From NCBI RefSeq assembly GCF_900660715.1, contig NZ_LR215047.1, positions 248,001 through 312,000 on the forward strand: 64,000 nt of DNA, given 5' to 3'. This stretch comes from Metamycoplasma arthritidis. Its GTDB lineage: Bacteria > Bacillota_I > Bacilli_A > Mycoplasmatales > Metamycoplasmataceae. Positions 1 to 10,832 of the stretch are shown here, piece by piece. A program made the position numbers and the translations under genes. Each line of letters begins with the position of its first letter. The first letter of the stretch is position 1. Under the pieces are notes generated by a model. It ran no database searches. It had not been told where the DNA came from and was given only the letters and a program-made list of their open reading frames with translations.

Positions 1-55
1 ACTCTTGACCTTCCGGGTATGAACCGGACGCTCTAACCAACTGAGCTACAATGCC
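1..55 (-). tRNA. tRNA-Met (CAU), partial
   Basis: The minus strand reads as the first 55 bases of a tRNA that runs off the window start. It shows a 7-nt acceptor arm, the TA-GCTC D-arm start, and an anticodon stem CCGG-type with loop TTCATAC, so the anticodon is CAU. It closes a three-tRNA cluster (Pro, Ala, Met) read on this strand. Elongator rather than initiator Met is inferred from the GGC start and the strong resemblance to mycoplasma elongator tRNA-Met; the 3' half is outside the window. Confidence 0.85.
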
Positions 56-58
56 GTA

Positions 59-135
59 TGGTGGAGAGGAAGGGACTCGAACCCTCTACCTCCTGCGTGC
101 AAGGCAGGCGCTCTGGCCAGGTGAGCTACCCCCCC
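59..135 (-). tRNA. tRNA-Ala (UGC)
   Basis: Complete cloverleaf on the minus strand. The acceptor stem is seven Gs paired with CCTCTCC through wobble pairs, the anticodon stem is CCTGC/GCAGG with loop CTTGCAC (anticodon UGC), the T loop is TTCGAGT, and the 3' CCA is encoded at 61-59. It lies between tRNA-Pro and tRNA-Met in one cotranscribed cluster. Confidence 0.93.
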
Positions 136-143
136 AAAAAAAC

Positions 144-220
144 TGGTGAAGAAGACAGGATTCGAACCTGCGACCACTTGGTCCCAAACCAAGCGCTCTA
201 CCAAGCTGAGCTACTTCTCC
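144..220 (-). tRNA. tRNA-Pro (UGG)
   Basis: Complete minus-strand cloverleaf with acceptor GGAGAAG paired to CTTCTTC, anticodon stem CTTGG/CCAAG and loop TTTGGGA (anticodon UGG), a T loop TTCGAAT and an encoded CCA. It is the first tRNA of the cluster, about ten bases below the predicted transcription start. Confidence 0.93.
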
Positions 221-237
221 GTCTTAAATGCCATATC

Positions 238-243
238 ATTATA
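238..243 (-). promoter_or_regulatory. -10 box for the tRNA Pro-Ala-Met cluster
   Basis: A perfect TATAAT on the minus strand ends 17 nt before the first base of tRNA-Pro, the usual distance for a tRNA operon promoter with a short 5' leader. No clear -35 element is visible, which is common in mycoplasmas. Confidence 0.6.
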
Positions 244-308
244 TATAATTTTCTTGAAAGTAAATTAAAAAAACCATTTTTTTGCTTATTTGAGTATTTT
301 CTTCAGAA

Positions 309-340
309 TAAAAAGGCACCCCAACTTAATGGGGCACCAA
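309..340 (-). terminator. Terminator after the unknown gene at 407-916
   Basis: In minus-strand RNA, GGTGCCCC pairs with GGGGTGCC over eight base pairs (two G-U wobbles) around an 8-nt loop and is followed by a run of five T. It separates the upstream gene from the tRNA cluster promoter. Confidence 0.65.
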
Positions 341-406
341 CCGATTTTATTATTCAAACTTTATTGATTTATTAGATAGTGAAATATTGTCAATATAATT
401 TTCATT

Positions 407-916
407 CTATTGCTGGAATAGGATTCAAAACATTAGTCTAATCAAAAGATTCATCTTTCTATAATAGGTTGATTTATCGTAATATTTCTTGTACCATTTT
501 TTATCTTTGCTACTACCGATATCATCTGGAGAATCTTCAAGAAACTCATTCTTTCAAAGTCTTCAAAAATCTGGGTCAAAGTTTTTTTCGTCTATCAAAA
601 AGTCATAAAGGTTCTTTAATACGGAGTAAATCATATTTTTTAATCTAACAACTTTATTAAAACTTGTAAAGATTTTTAGCAAACTTAAATCATCTTTATC
701 ATCGTCTTCACAAGAAATACTATTCTCTTCCTTGCTATTTAAGCCACGATTTTGACGAAATAATTTTATTATTGTACAGACAAATGCTTTTTTTAAATTA
801 TAGAGATTATTCCCGCTTAATAAATTCTTGCGAAATTCTTTGAATAATTTTAAAGCTTTATCGCTCAGGCGCAACTCCTTATAATGGTAATGGTGTGGAG
901 ATAGTTTGAGGAACAT
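407..916 (-). CDS. Uncharacterised 169-residue protein
   Basis: I do not recognise a family. Reading UGA as Trp gives 169 residues; a stop-at-UGA reading would break it at 563. The start at 916 is preceded by ATGAGGAACAG on the minus strand, a good ribosome site. The protein is rich in Lys, Leu, Phe and Asn, has an acidic patch (EDDDKDD) near residue 70, no signal peptide and no clear membrane segment. The last 50 residues contain several Trp and Tyr. It is transcribed in the same direction as ppa but behind a strong hairpin, so it probably has its own promoter. It is likely a genus-specific gene. Confidence 0.7.
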
Positions 917-987
917 ATATTTTTCTGTTCCTCATAACAAATTCTTACATAAACAAATAAAAAAGGTTGAAAATTTTAAAAATAAAA

Positions 988-1017
988 TTTTTTTGCCATG
1001 TTTTATGGCAAAAAAAG
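988..1017 (-). terminator. Terminator downstream of ppa
   Basis: A 12-bp palindromic hairpin: seven T plus GCCAT, a short loop, then ATGGC plus seven A. It works in either direction but only ppa lies upstream. A second hairpin with outer arms GTAAA/TTTAC and inner arms CCCTT/AAGGG lies at 1029-1055, just past the ppa stop. Confidence 0.7.
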
Positions 1018-1062
1018 AAATAAAATGTGTAAAGGCCCCTTTTTAAGGGTTTTACTTGAAGT

Positions 1063-1611
1063 TTAAAAATATTTTTCGGGGTGTTCCTTTTTCATTTTTT
1101 CAAGGAACGTCTTTTTAGGTAATGATCCTCATTTGTCCATTAACTTGACGCATTCTTCATATTCTTTATTAGCTCAAGCACTATCTTCAAAGCCGGTTAC
1201 CTTAGTAATGCCTTCCCCTTTATAGTTTTTATATGTTGAAAAGAAATTTTTAACTCTTACTAGTCACATCTGATCTAAATCATCTAGATTTTTAATGTGA
1301 TCCAAACGTCAATCATCAGCGTGAACGGCAATTAATTTTGTATCAGTTTCGCCATCGTCAATCATCTTCATTGCCCCAATTACTCTCGCTTCTAATGAAG
1401 TGCCGGGCATAAATGATTCTTGGGAATAAACTAGAACATCCAATTCATCGCCATCTCAATCAAGTGCTTCTTTTAAATATCCATAGTTAGCGGGATAGCT
1501 AAAGCCGCCTCTTAAGATTCGATCAACCTTGATTTTGTTAGTTTCGCGGTCATATTCGTATTTAATATTTGATCCTAATGGGATCTCGATGTTTACTTCG
1601 ATATTTTTCAT
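1063..1611 (-). CDS. ppa: Inorganic pyrophosphatase
   Basis: Hydrolyses pyrophosphate made by nucleic acid and aminoacyl-tRNA synthesis and so drives those reactions; soluble cytoplasmic enzyme. The 182 residues match the usual length of family I enzymes. Visible family features are the start [11 protein letters not shown], the active-site segment around [19 protein letters not shown] with its cluster of acidic metal ligands, and the later [12 protein letters not shown] stretch. UGA-Trp codons lie at the expected W positions. I start at 1611 because an upstream extension would be antisense to obg. It is divergent from obg, with 61 bp between the two starts, so both promoters sit in that gap. 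Confidence 0.95.
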
Positions 1612-1658
1612 GTTAATTATTTTAGCATCTTTATCTAAGGGGATGCTTTTTATTTTGA

Positions 1659-1664
1659 TAAAAT
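1659..1664 (+). promoter_or_regulatory. -10 box of obg, leaderless
   Basis: GATAAAAT ends 8 nt before the obg ATG at 1673, so transcription should begin at or within a base or two of the start codon. No Shine-Dalgarno lies between them. Confidence 0.55.
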
Positions 1665-1672
1665 GCATAGAT

Positions 1673-2941
1673 ATGAAATTTATCGATGAAGTTAATGTAT
1701 TAGTAAAAGCAGGCAAAGGTGGAGATGGCATAATTTCGTTTCGTCGTGAAGCCAATGTCGATCGTGGGGGTCCCGATGGCGGCAATGGTGGCCGCGGTGG
1801 TAATGTCTATTTTCGGGGTGATAGCGGCCTTAATACTTTGCTAGCTTTTCACTATCAAAATAAAATATCTGCCAAAGATGGTGAAAGCGGTAAACCTAAA
1901 AATGCTTATGGTGCGGCTGGAGCAGATGAAATTGTCAAAGTACCCTTAGGCACACTTGTTTATTATGAAGATAATTTAATTGCCGACGTGATTGAGCCTA
2001 AAGATTATTTAATTGCTAAAGGTGGCCGCGGGGGCCGCGGTAATTTGATGTTTAAATCAGCTAAAAATACTGCTCCTAGAATTTGTGAAAATGGTGAAAG
2101 CGGTGAAAAATTTGCACTTAGACTTGTGCTTAAGGTCTTAGCTGATGTTGGCTTAGTTGGCAAACCTAGCGCGGGGAAAAGTAGTTTGCTCAATGCCCTT
2201 TCAAACGCCAAAGCAAAAACCGCTGATTACGATTTTACAACGCTAGTGCCGCAACTTGGTATGCTTAAGTACTATGATAAAAGTTGTACAATTGCCGATT
2301 TGCCAGGTCTAATTGCCCAAGCTAGCGAAGGAAAAGGACTAGGTTTTCAATTTTTAAAACATATTGAAAGATGCAAAGTAATTGCGCATGTTATTGACTT
2401 TGGCTCTTCGTTGAAAGATCCGATCTTGGATTACGAAACAATTAAAAAGGAATTAAAAGATTACAACCTTAATCTAGAAGCCTTACCACATGTTATCATT
2501 GCTAATAAAAGTGACCAAGAAATCTTTGCTACTAATTTAAAAAAATTTAAAAAAGCATATCCCACACTTCCAATTGTTGCAATTTCAGCACTATATCAAA
2601 AAAATTTAGATGAACTAAAAGCGGCAATTTTTAAAATGTTAGAACAAGCCAATCAGCAAACTAAAAGCAATGTAGTTGAAAATGAAATTGCAATTAATAT
2701 TACCTTAGATCGCGATGCGCTAAAAATCCGTAAACTAAGCGAAAATGTCTATGAAATTGAGAGTAAAAAAGTACTCAATGTCGTTGAAAAAATTCCTGTC
2801 TCTTCACTTGATAATCTTTGAAGAATCAATAACAAACTTAAAAAACTTGGCGTTTTTGAGTTAATTAAAAAGCATAATGTTCCCGAAGGTGCGACAATCA
2901 AAATTGGTAATTTTGAATTTGACTGAAGCGATGAAGAGTAA
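1673..2941 (+). CDS. obg: GTPase Obg/CgtA
   Basis: Ribosome-associated GTPase that helps late 50S subunit assembly. The 422 residues show the family's three domains: the glycine-rich Obg fold (residues about 1-155, with [11 protein letters not shown] and [10 protein letters not shown]), the G domain (about 158-330: P-loop GKPSAGKSS, switch region [20 protein letters not shown]) and a C-terminal OCT domain reached through UGA-Trp at 2819. The start at 1673 is chosen because MKFIDEV is the conserved N-terminus; a longer in-frame reading would begin inside the divergent ppa gene. Promoter spacing suggests leaderless translation. Confidence 0.97.
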
Positions 2942-3043
2942 CTAACGATTTTTAGCTATTGCATGAGTTTTATTAGCGAATTTGCTATAATTTCGTGGAT
3001 ATTTTTTTAAAAAATAATTAACTAGGAGTGTTATTAACCATAT

Positions 3044-3781
3044 ATGTCAGGACATTCAAAATGAGCAACTACTAAAAATCATAAATTTGCCCAAGATGCT
3101 AAAAGAAGCAAGATGTTTCAAAAGTTTTCAAAGGAAATTATCGTTGCCGCCACTTTAGGCGGTGCCGATCCTGATTCTAATCCTGCTTTAAAATTAGCAA
3201 TTGCTAAGGCCAAGGCAAAAAGTATGCCTAAAGCTAACATCGAAAAAGCTATTGCAAAAGTTGCTGGCGGTAGTAAAGATGGCGCTAATTATGTCTCTTA
3301 TCTATACTCTGGAACGGCCATGGGCGGTGTAACTTTTTTAATTAGTTGCTTAAGTGATAATTTTAATCGTTTAAGTTCAAACATCAAACATTACTTTACC
3401 AAGCATAACGGTCAACTTGGTAAACAAGGAGCAATTCCTTATGTTTTTGATCAAAAAGGTATTATTGAAATTGCTAAAAGTGATGCAGCTGAAGACGAAC
3501 TTATGATGGTTGCTTTAGAAGCGGGTGCTAGCGATTTTTTCAGTGAAGATGATTCTTTTATTATTTACTCAGAACCTACTAACTTTCAAGTTTTAAAGCA
3601 AACTCTTGATGACAATTTTAAAATTGAAAACTATTTAACTGCCGAAGTTACTTACATCGCCAATACCGAAGTTGATGTTGACAAGGCTAAATTAGAACAA
3701 ATTGAAGCTTTTGTTTCACTACTTGAAGATGACGACGATATTCAAGAAGTTTATCACAATGCTTATTGCGAAGATAATTAA
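3044..3781 (+). CDS. YebC/PmpR-family protein
   Basis: Member of the TACO1/YebC family, described in the literature as transcription regulators and, more recently, as translation factors that ease ribosome stalling at proline stretches. The 245 residues open with the signature MSGHSKWATTKNHK (W is UGA) and contain the conserved GTAMGGVTFLI and KQGAIPYVFDQKG segments. Length is typical. The start at 3044 is preceded by AGGAG at 3024-3028, a somewhat long spacing of 15 nt. It is a single-gene unit after obg. Role in this organism cannot be told from the sequence. Confidence 0.93.
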
Positions 3782-4248
3782 CTGTCACTAATTTATTATT
3801 TATATTTACAAAATCTTAAATGCAAACTTTATAGTTAACAAAAAATCATTTTGTGCTATGAAGTTTGTTTTTCTATATTCTTTTTATTTAGTTAAGTTAC
3901 ATGCTCCAAGAAAAACCTTTATAGTAACTAATTTTTGTTTGTTAATCCTTTTGCAGTTAAAAGGAAGTAATTTTCATGCTAAATTAATAGTTATTATTTA
4001 GTATTTTTTAACTAAAAAACGCTTATTTAAAGACATTTTTAAGAAAATAGCACAATAAAAGTCCTAAATGTATTTTTAATGTGTGATTTAATGATCAAAC
4101 ACAATTACTTTAGATATTTCACTTTTTTGTATTAATAATTTAATAATCTTTTAAAATTAGTATTTATTAAAGGCATTTTTAGCGAAAAATTGCTAAAAAA
4201 ATAAGGTATTTTTTGACCAAAAATAGGAGAAATTTACATTAGATAGTC
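3782..4248 (+). other. Gene-free interval before the coiled-coil gene
   Basis: No coding region over either strand holds up with UGA as Trp. The segment is very A/T rich. The only functional signal I can point to is AGGAGA at 4225-4230, eighteen bases before the ATG at 4249. No clear terminator for yebC was found. Confidence 0.5.
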
Positions 4249-7200
4249 ATGAACCGCTCGAAAAAGAAAAAAAACACCATTGCTGCTTTGACTATTTCAA
4301 CGGCATTGCTAGTATCCTCGACTATATCGGGGATCTTATATATAAAACACCGTAATTCTATGAAGTATAAAACCGCTCATCATGAACCAGCAATTCAAAC
4401 AATGAGTGAAGAAGAAAGAAAAATCTTGGAATCTTTATGTAAAAGGATTGAAAAAGTTACTAATAATCTTGTAGTTTTAGACCAAAAAGCCAATGGTCAG
4501 CTAACTGAAAGCACCCCTAGTCAACTTGAACTTGCCAAAACCTTAGACGAATTAAAAAAACAGCTAGAAGAAGCCAACAAAATTCAAAAAGAACTTGAAA
4601 ACGTTCAAAAATTTCCCGAGCTATTAAGTAAATTAGCCAGCCTTGAAACTATTATTTCTAAGTCTAAGAAAACTAAGCAAGAACTTGAAATAAGAATCTC
4701 AGAATCTAATAATGAGATCAAAAAGCAAATTAATAACATTGAAAAGACTTTAAAAGTTTTAGATGAAAGAGTCGCTATTGAATATGACGCTAAAAATATT
4801 GACGAACTAAAAAGTATTGTAGAAAAATTAAAAGCCCTAGAAAATGATGTTAAAGGAATTGAAAGTTTAGCTAACGCAATAGAATCAATTTACAAACAAG
4901 AAGCAATGAATCTTTCAAGTGCTGTAGCTATGGCGCTTTTTGATGCTAAAATAAAGCAAAATGATTTAGAAAAATTGCTCCAAACTGAAGCTGCTCTTTT
5001 TGAAAAATTAAAATCAGAACTTGAAAGATCAATTCATGATTTGATTGAAACGCAAACCGCCGCTAATGAAGCTAGCACTATTGATGATAAGACTGAAAAA
5101 TACAAAAACTTTGAGCAAACGATTGAAAAAATTGAAAAGAAACTAATAAAAATAAATGAGGACGCTCAAAACTTAAAAGAGCAAACAAATAAAGACGATA
5201 TTGCTGTGTCAGTTAATAATTTGACAAAAAAACTCAATGATGCTAAAGCAAATTTAAAAGATAAAAATCAGCAACTAGATAATGATAAAGAAACCAATAA
5301 TAATGACACTGAAGAAATAATCAAAGTGGCAAACGATGCAATTAAACAAGCTGATGATGCTATTAAAGACCCTTCTAATAAAGAAAAAATAGCAAAAACA
5401 GAAGACGATTTAAATGATGCAATTCAAAATTTAGAAGAACAAAAAGATAACTTAGTTGGTGATTCAAAAAACCTTAATAAAATTATTGAAAAAATTCAAG
5501 AAATTGAACAAAAACAAGTTGATCTAGCCAGAGCCATAGAAAGACAAGAGCAATCAGAAGATGATCAAGCCAAAGAATTAGCATCAGAAGCAGATAATCT
5601 AAAAACTAAGCTTGAATTACTATCTAAAGGCCTTGATCCTTTTGATGCTTCTAAAGAATATGAAAACAAAATTAAGGTAGTAGAAAATAAAATAACATCG
5701 CTTGAAGAAGGAATTTTAAAAGCTAATAGCGAAGCTTCAAAACTAAAAGAAAATCCACACTTGAAGACCAGCTATGACACTCTTGTTAAATTTAAAGATG
5801 AAATTAAGTCAAAAATTCAAAGCTTAAAAAGCCAAATCAATGATGCTAAAAATAATCTAAAAAGCGAATATAGCACTTTGAAATCACAATCAGATAAAGT
5901 GAAACAAAATTTAAAGAATGCTAATAGTTATGAAAAATTGGTCGCCTTAAAAGATGTGATCGGTGAAGAAAATGGTGATAAATTATTTGGTCAAATTAAA
6001 AAAATAATCGTGAATATAACTAAATTTGACATAGATAACGAATTTAAAGAACTTTTTTCAGATGTTAAAAAACTTGAAACTGAGCTAAAAACAATTAATG
6101 AAGAAATAGACGAAAAATTAACCTCAATCCAAGAAAAGATCGCTAAATTGATCGAAGGTCTTTCACATCAAAAGGCACAATTAGAAAAAAACACTAAATT
6201 TGAAAACATTGCCGATGACGATGTTGATGCCCTTAAATTGGCTATTGACACCCTTGAAAAAGAACTTGATAAAGCCAATAAATTTAAAAACGACGCTATT
6301 AGTAAAAGAAATAGCGATCCTAAAATTAAAGCCGAATCTGAAACTAATTTTCAATTACTGGAGCAAACAATCAAGTCATCTCAAACAATACTAGAAACTA
6401 AAAAACAAACTTTATCTACGCAAAAAAACATAAATGAATCCAAAGTAACTACTGCACTCCAAAATTCTAGTGAAGCTAAAAAATTGATTGATGAGGCAAT
6501 AAAACTGCCTGAAACTAGCGGCGATAAAATAAAACAAGTATCGAATTCTATTCAAAAAGCAAAAGAAGTGAACATTGAATTAGAAAAAACTAAAAAAGAA
6601 TTAATCAATGACAAAGAAAACGAAAAGAAAATTGAAAATGAGTTAAAAGAGTTAAATGAAAAACTTGAACAAGCACAAAATCACCTTAAAGTTTTAGAAG
6701 AAGGCGAAAGTCAAAAATTAAATAATATTAAAGTAAAACTTGAAAAAATAAAAAACTCTCTAACTAAAGCTAAAGACAACTTAGAAAGCAAAATCGACTT
6801 AAAAGATAAAGAAGATGCTAATGAAAATTTAAAGAAAGTAATTGACAAAGCAAAAGTAGATCTTCAATCACAAAAAAATGCACTGTCAACACTTCAAGAA
6901 GAGTCTAAAAAACAAGATGGTCAAAACAATGTTGATACAATTGAAAACTTAATTGAAAATCTTGAAAAACAGTACAACGATTTGAAGAAAAAAATCGACC
7001 AAGATAAGGCAGAGAACAAAAGAAAAACCAACGAAGCTCTAAACGTTGCACAAAATATCCTTAAAAAAGCAACTGAAGCAATTAAAAAATCCAATGCCGA
7101 TGATGATAAAGAAAAAAAACTTAACGAAGCGTTACAAGATTTAAATAATCAAAAAAACATTTTTTCAAATTTAATCAACGATGTTTTAAAAAACGATAGC

Positions 7201-7920
7201 GAAAATAGCCAAAAAATTATCAAAAAAAATAAAGAATTATTAGAAAAAATAACAAGAATAGATAAATCGATCTTGGAACATAAAAGTTGAAAAGATTTTG
7301 TTAAAAACAAAATAAAAGAAATTGCTGAATTAAACAATAAATGATTGACCACAAAAGCTAATATAGACCGACTAAAGGTAAATTTAAATTCTTATCAAAT
7401 TAACGGAGGCGAATCAATTAAATTTTGATTAGAATTATGAAGTGATCTTAATAATAATTACAGGAAGCCTTTTAAAAAATGAGTAGAAATCGCCAATGAC
7501 CCAAAATATAATAGCGAGCTTTGAGATCGTTTCGATAAACAAGGTAATACATGGGGAGGTTATGAGATTGATGGATTTTATAAAAATATTTTAATAGACT
7601 ATATCAAAACATTATCTAAATACTTGTTATCCAATCAAGGAAATTTGGTATTTAATAACTCAGAAAAAAGTAAATTTGACGATTTAATAGGAGTTATACA
7701 AAATAATAATGAGTCATGAAAAATGACATCAGAAGAATGAAAAAAATTCTATAGTGATATTATTAGGCTTTTTACAAGCATCAGTAAACATGATAATAAT
7801 CAAACATACCTTAGCGCAGTAATAATAGAGCTTAAAAAACTAATGAATGTTACTGTTAAAGAAATCAAGTGAAGTGAACAAATTAATCCAAACTACCGTA
7901 GTTTTTTAAATTTTGGCTAA
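4249..7920 (+). CDS. Membrane-anchored giant coiled-coil protein
   Basis: A 1223-residue protein. Residues 1-9 are basic, about 12-32 form one hydrophobic segment (signal anchor; no lipobox Cys), and the rest is almost entirely Lys/Glu/Gln/Asn/Leu with heptad-like spacing, so a very long external coiled coil is expected. The first 1013 residues have no Trp; the last 200, after UGA at 7288, contain many Trp and Tyr and look like a separate folded C-terminal domain. Such anchored rods are often surface or attachment proteins in mycoplasmas, but I recognise no family and infer no function. The AGGAGA site lies 18 nt upstream of the start, longer than usual. Confidence 0.85.
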
Positions 7921-7940
7921 TTTAAAAAGTTTTAGAAATA

Positions 7941-7981
7941 AAAAATGGGAATTTCCTCTTTGGGATAAATTCCTATTTTTG
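7941..7981. terminator. Bidirectional terminator between coiled-coil gene and tkt
   Basis: AAAAATGGGAATTT pairs with AAATTCCTATTTTT around a short loop. A-rich and T-rich flanks on both sides let it end both converging transcripts. Confidence 0.75.
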
Positions 7982-7987
7982 TTGCTA

Positions 7988-9859
7988 TTAAGATTTCTTA
8001 GCTTTAAGAATTTTTTCAATTTTTTTAGTGATGGTTTTTTCATTTAATTCAAAAGTTTGCGACATTTGGTTTTCAGAATGAGAATTATCAAAATCTTCAA
8101 TACCAAAGTTAAATTTCGCTAATTTGGATCATCCTATAGACATAGAAGATTCAAATGATATCGCCTTAGAACTTAAATAATTTAGTTTCTCTAAATTTTG
8201 AATGTTTGCTGATGAGATTAATGAAATTTTATTTTTCTTGGCAATATTATATAAATTATGAAGCTCTTGGCCACTACCAATTAAAGTTCAAGGATTGCTT
8301 TTAGATTTAAGAATATAGTAAGCACCTTCTTTGAATTTTGCTTTATCAGTTTCAGCTAGATGTGGCATTTCTTTAACATTTGTTATGATGGCAATTGGTT
8401 GACTGGAATCGTTAAAATAGTATTCAAACGCCCCTTTTAATTCGTTTTCATCATATGGTTTAAATAGCTGAAGATTTGAGGTCATTCTTAAATTGTTTAG
8501 TTGGTCAAAAGTCGTGAAAACCGAAGCATTTTTAATCTCTTCATTTATTTCATCATTAAAGAGATATAAAATTTTGAGTTTCATCATTCCTGCAGCTTTA
8601 ATTGGGGATTTCATTAAATCAAAACTACTTAGCGAGCTAGAAATTATTGGTCTAAAATTTGAATGCAATGCAATGCCATTAGCAATAGCTGCCATAGCAT
8701 TTTCACGGCGGCCAAAAAGAATGTTTCTTCCTTCTCTATTATTAGGGGCATAAGAACTAATTTCATTTTTAATTAAAGTTTCAGCATTGCTATCAGCGCT
8801 TCCCACTATCAAGTTGAGATTTTGTTCGGCTAAACTGTTAATCACAAGTGAGGCATTTTGTGCAGTAGATTGATTTTGTAGAAATTTCAAATCGTTTAAA
8901 TTAATTTTAAGATCAGAATTAAGGAAGTTAAGCAATTTATTGGTAGGTGATCATTTGGCAAATTTAGCTGCGTTAGTTTCGCAAATTTTTTGTGAATAAA
9001 ATTTCTTAACATCTTCGTCAACTGAAAAATTATCAGCTTTTTTAAAGTAGATATTATCTTTAAAATCAATTAGTTCGTCCGCAGACAAATATCCTTGAAA
9101 AATTAAATTGCTATTGGCTTTTTTTGTTCCCTCACCTAAAGTCGTGTGCACAGAAATAATAGTAGGTTTTTTACTATGCTTAGCTTTTTTAATAGCCTTG
9201 TTAATTTTTTTCACATTATTTGAGCAAGCAATGAAATTAAATCCCATTGCTCGATATTTGGCTTTGGTATTTTCTTGTAGAACACTTTTTGTATAAGAGT
9301 CTGCTTGTACACCATTTGAATCATGTAAGACAATTAGTTTATTTAATTTATTAGTTGCGGCAAAACTGAGTGCTTCTTGAGCAACGCCCTCTTGTAGATC
9401 GCCATCATTACATAAAACATAAGTGTAGTGTTCCGCTTCGGGAAATTTACTGCTTAAAATTGACTCAGCTATAGCAAGCCCAACGCTAATGGCAATTCCT
9501 TGCCCGGGTAAAGTCGTTGAAGCTTCGATGCCGGTGGTGTTAAAGTTACAAAAAAATGGAGTTTTTGCTTCAGGTTTAGCAAAACTCTCAAGATCTTCTT
9601 TTGAAAGAAGATTAATAATTCTAAGCATTGCATATACCAAAGGAGTTGCTTGATAAGAGCTTAAAATAAAACGATCTCTAGCAACTCACTTAGGATTTTG
9701 AGGATCAAATTTTAGATGATATGAAAATAGGGTGTGAATAATTTTGGCTGAACTAATTAAAATACCAGCATATCCTTTTTTGGCGTTAGCTATTTGTGCT
9801 AGTGCATTCATTTTTAGCGTGTCAGCACAAAGTTCATCAATATGTTTTCTAAATTTCAT
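7988..9859 (-). CDS. tkt: Transketolase
   Basis: Thiamine-diphosphate enzyme of the non-oxidative pentose phosphate path, moving two-carbon units between sugar phosphates. The 623 residues are a little shorter than the usual 650-670. Visible motifs are ITTLPGQGIAISVGLA-like segment STTLPGQG, the ThDP/metal motif LCNDGDLQEG...N, DSNG, and the pyrimidine-domain segments that follow. Three UGA-Trp codons divide it on a naive reading. The start at 9859 (MKFRKHIDEL) overlaps the stop of the upstream gene by 11 nt; ATGs at 9874 would also fit. It is the last gene of the efp operon-like run. Confidence 0.93.
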
Positions 9860-10169
9860 TAATAATACCATCAAAGACTAAATTTATATTGCTTGGTTTT
9901 TTATTGATAAGCGAAAAAATCTTTTGTTCAAGTAAAAAAATCATTTTTTTAGTTTCAAATACAAAGTTGTTTAAATGATTAACTTTGTATTTAATATTCA
10001 AGTCAAAATTGCTACGATCCGCATTAATGATAAGTTCAATCGGCGCGGCTAAAACTACACCTTCAAGTTCATCAAAAGTTTTTTCAATTGTTTCTACTAT
10101 TGCTTCTTTAGCAACTTTAAAAGCAAAATTCATTTTGGCATTTACAGTAACAAATTCTTCAGACATCAT
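9849..10169 (-). CDS. Small conserved mycoplasma protein, Asp23/Gls24-like
   Basis: The protein has 106 residues and no signal or membrane segment. The pattern of a short strand, a helix beginning VAKEAIVETIEKTFDELEG, then alternating strands resembles small Asp23/Gls24-type proteins and a family I recall being named MMB_0454, found beside efp in related species; this name is from memory and untested. It sits 2 nt after efp and overlaps tkt, so the three are probably cotranscribed and translationally coupled. Function unknown. Confidence 0.7.
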   Translation of the reverse strand: MMSEEFVTVNAKMNFAFKVAKEAIVETIEKTFDELEGVVLAAPIELIINADRSNFDLNIKYKVNHLNNFVFETKKMIFLLEQKIFSLINKKPSNINLVFDGIINEI

Positions 10170-10171
10170 AT

Positions 10172-10729
10172 TTACGCTCTACCAACGTATTTGCCAGTTT
10201 CAGTAGAAACTAATATTTCTTCGCCTTCTTTAATAAATAGTGGTGTTTCAACAACAAAATCTGTTTCTAAAGTTACTTTCTTTTGCGCTGCTTGGGCAGT
10301 GTTACCTTTAACTGCATCAGGTGCTGAAACAACTTTAAGAGTCACATTAGCGGGCAATTCAATATCCAAAACTTCTTCTTGAAACTTTCTTACCATAACT
10401 TTTTGGCCTTCTTTTAAGAAATTAAGTTCTCATTCAACATGATTAAGTGGAATTTCAATTTGCTCAAAGGTTTCTTGATCCATTAAAACGATCGCTTCAC
10501 CAGAATTGTATAAAAAGTCCATATTAGTTTTTTCAATCATTGCTCTTTCAACTTTTTCACCGCCAGTGAACGATCTGATTGTAGTTGAGCCGGTGCGCAA
10601 GTCCTTTACTTTAACCTTAACATTTGCTTGACCGCGGCCTTGTTTTGAATGCGAAGCTTCTAAAACAACATAAATTGCGCCTTCTAATTGAAAAGTCACA
10701 CCCGATTTTAAATCATTAACATTAATCAT
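10172..10729 (-). CDS. efp: Elongation factor P
   Basis: Binds the ribosome E site and helps peptide-bond formation at consecutive prolines. The 185 residues cover all three beta-barrel domains: KOW-like domain I, domain II with NMDFLYNSGE, and domain III ending ETGKYVGRA. The loop that normally carries the modified lysine (KPGK in E. coli, K34) reads KQGR here, so the tip residue is Arg32, as in EarP-type factors, and the preceding Pro is Gln. One UGA-Trp lies at 10430. A ribosome site AAGGAG lies 8 nt before the ATG, and a TATAAT box is at 10770-10775. Confidence 0.97.
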
Positions 10730-10769
10730 AGTTTTTCTCCTTGGGAATTTAACTCAAAATAATAAAATT

Positions 10770-10775
10770 ATTATA
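10770..10775 (-). promoter_or_regulatory. -10 box of the efp operon
   Basis: TATAAT on the minus strand, about 40 nt before the efp ATG. This mRNA has a normal leader with AAGGAG, in contrast to the divergent nadE promoter next to it. Confidence 0.55.
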
Positions 10776-10820
10776 GCGAAAAAAAACGCCAAAGCATGCG
10801 GTTTTTTTAAAAGCTTTTGC

Positions 10821-10826
10821 TAGAAT
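10821..10826 (+). promoter_or_regulatory. -10 box of nadE, leaderless
   Basis: TAGAAT ends 6 nt before the nadE ATG at 10833. Transcription should start at the A of the ATG. No ribosome site fits in this gap. Confidence 0.55.
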
Positions 10827-10832
10827 TTTAGT

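Noticed and set aside
58..375. Plus-strand frame of 105 codons
   Set aside because: It runs through three minus-strand tRNAs; their cloverleaves explain the sequence.
1529..1672. Longer N-terminus for Obg
   Set aside because: The added 48 residues overlap the divergent ppa gene and both promoters; MKFIDEV is the conserved family start.
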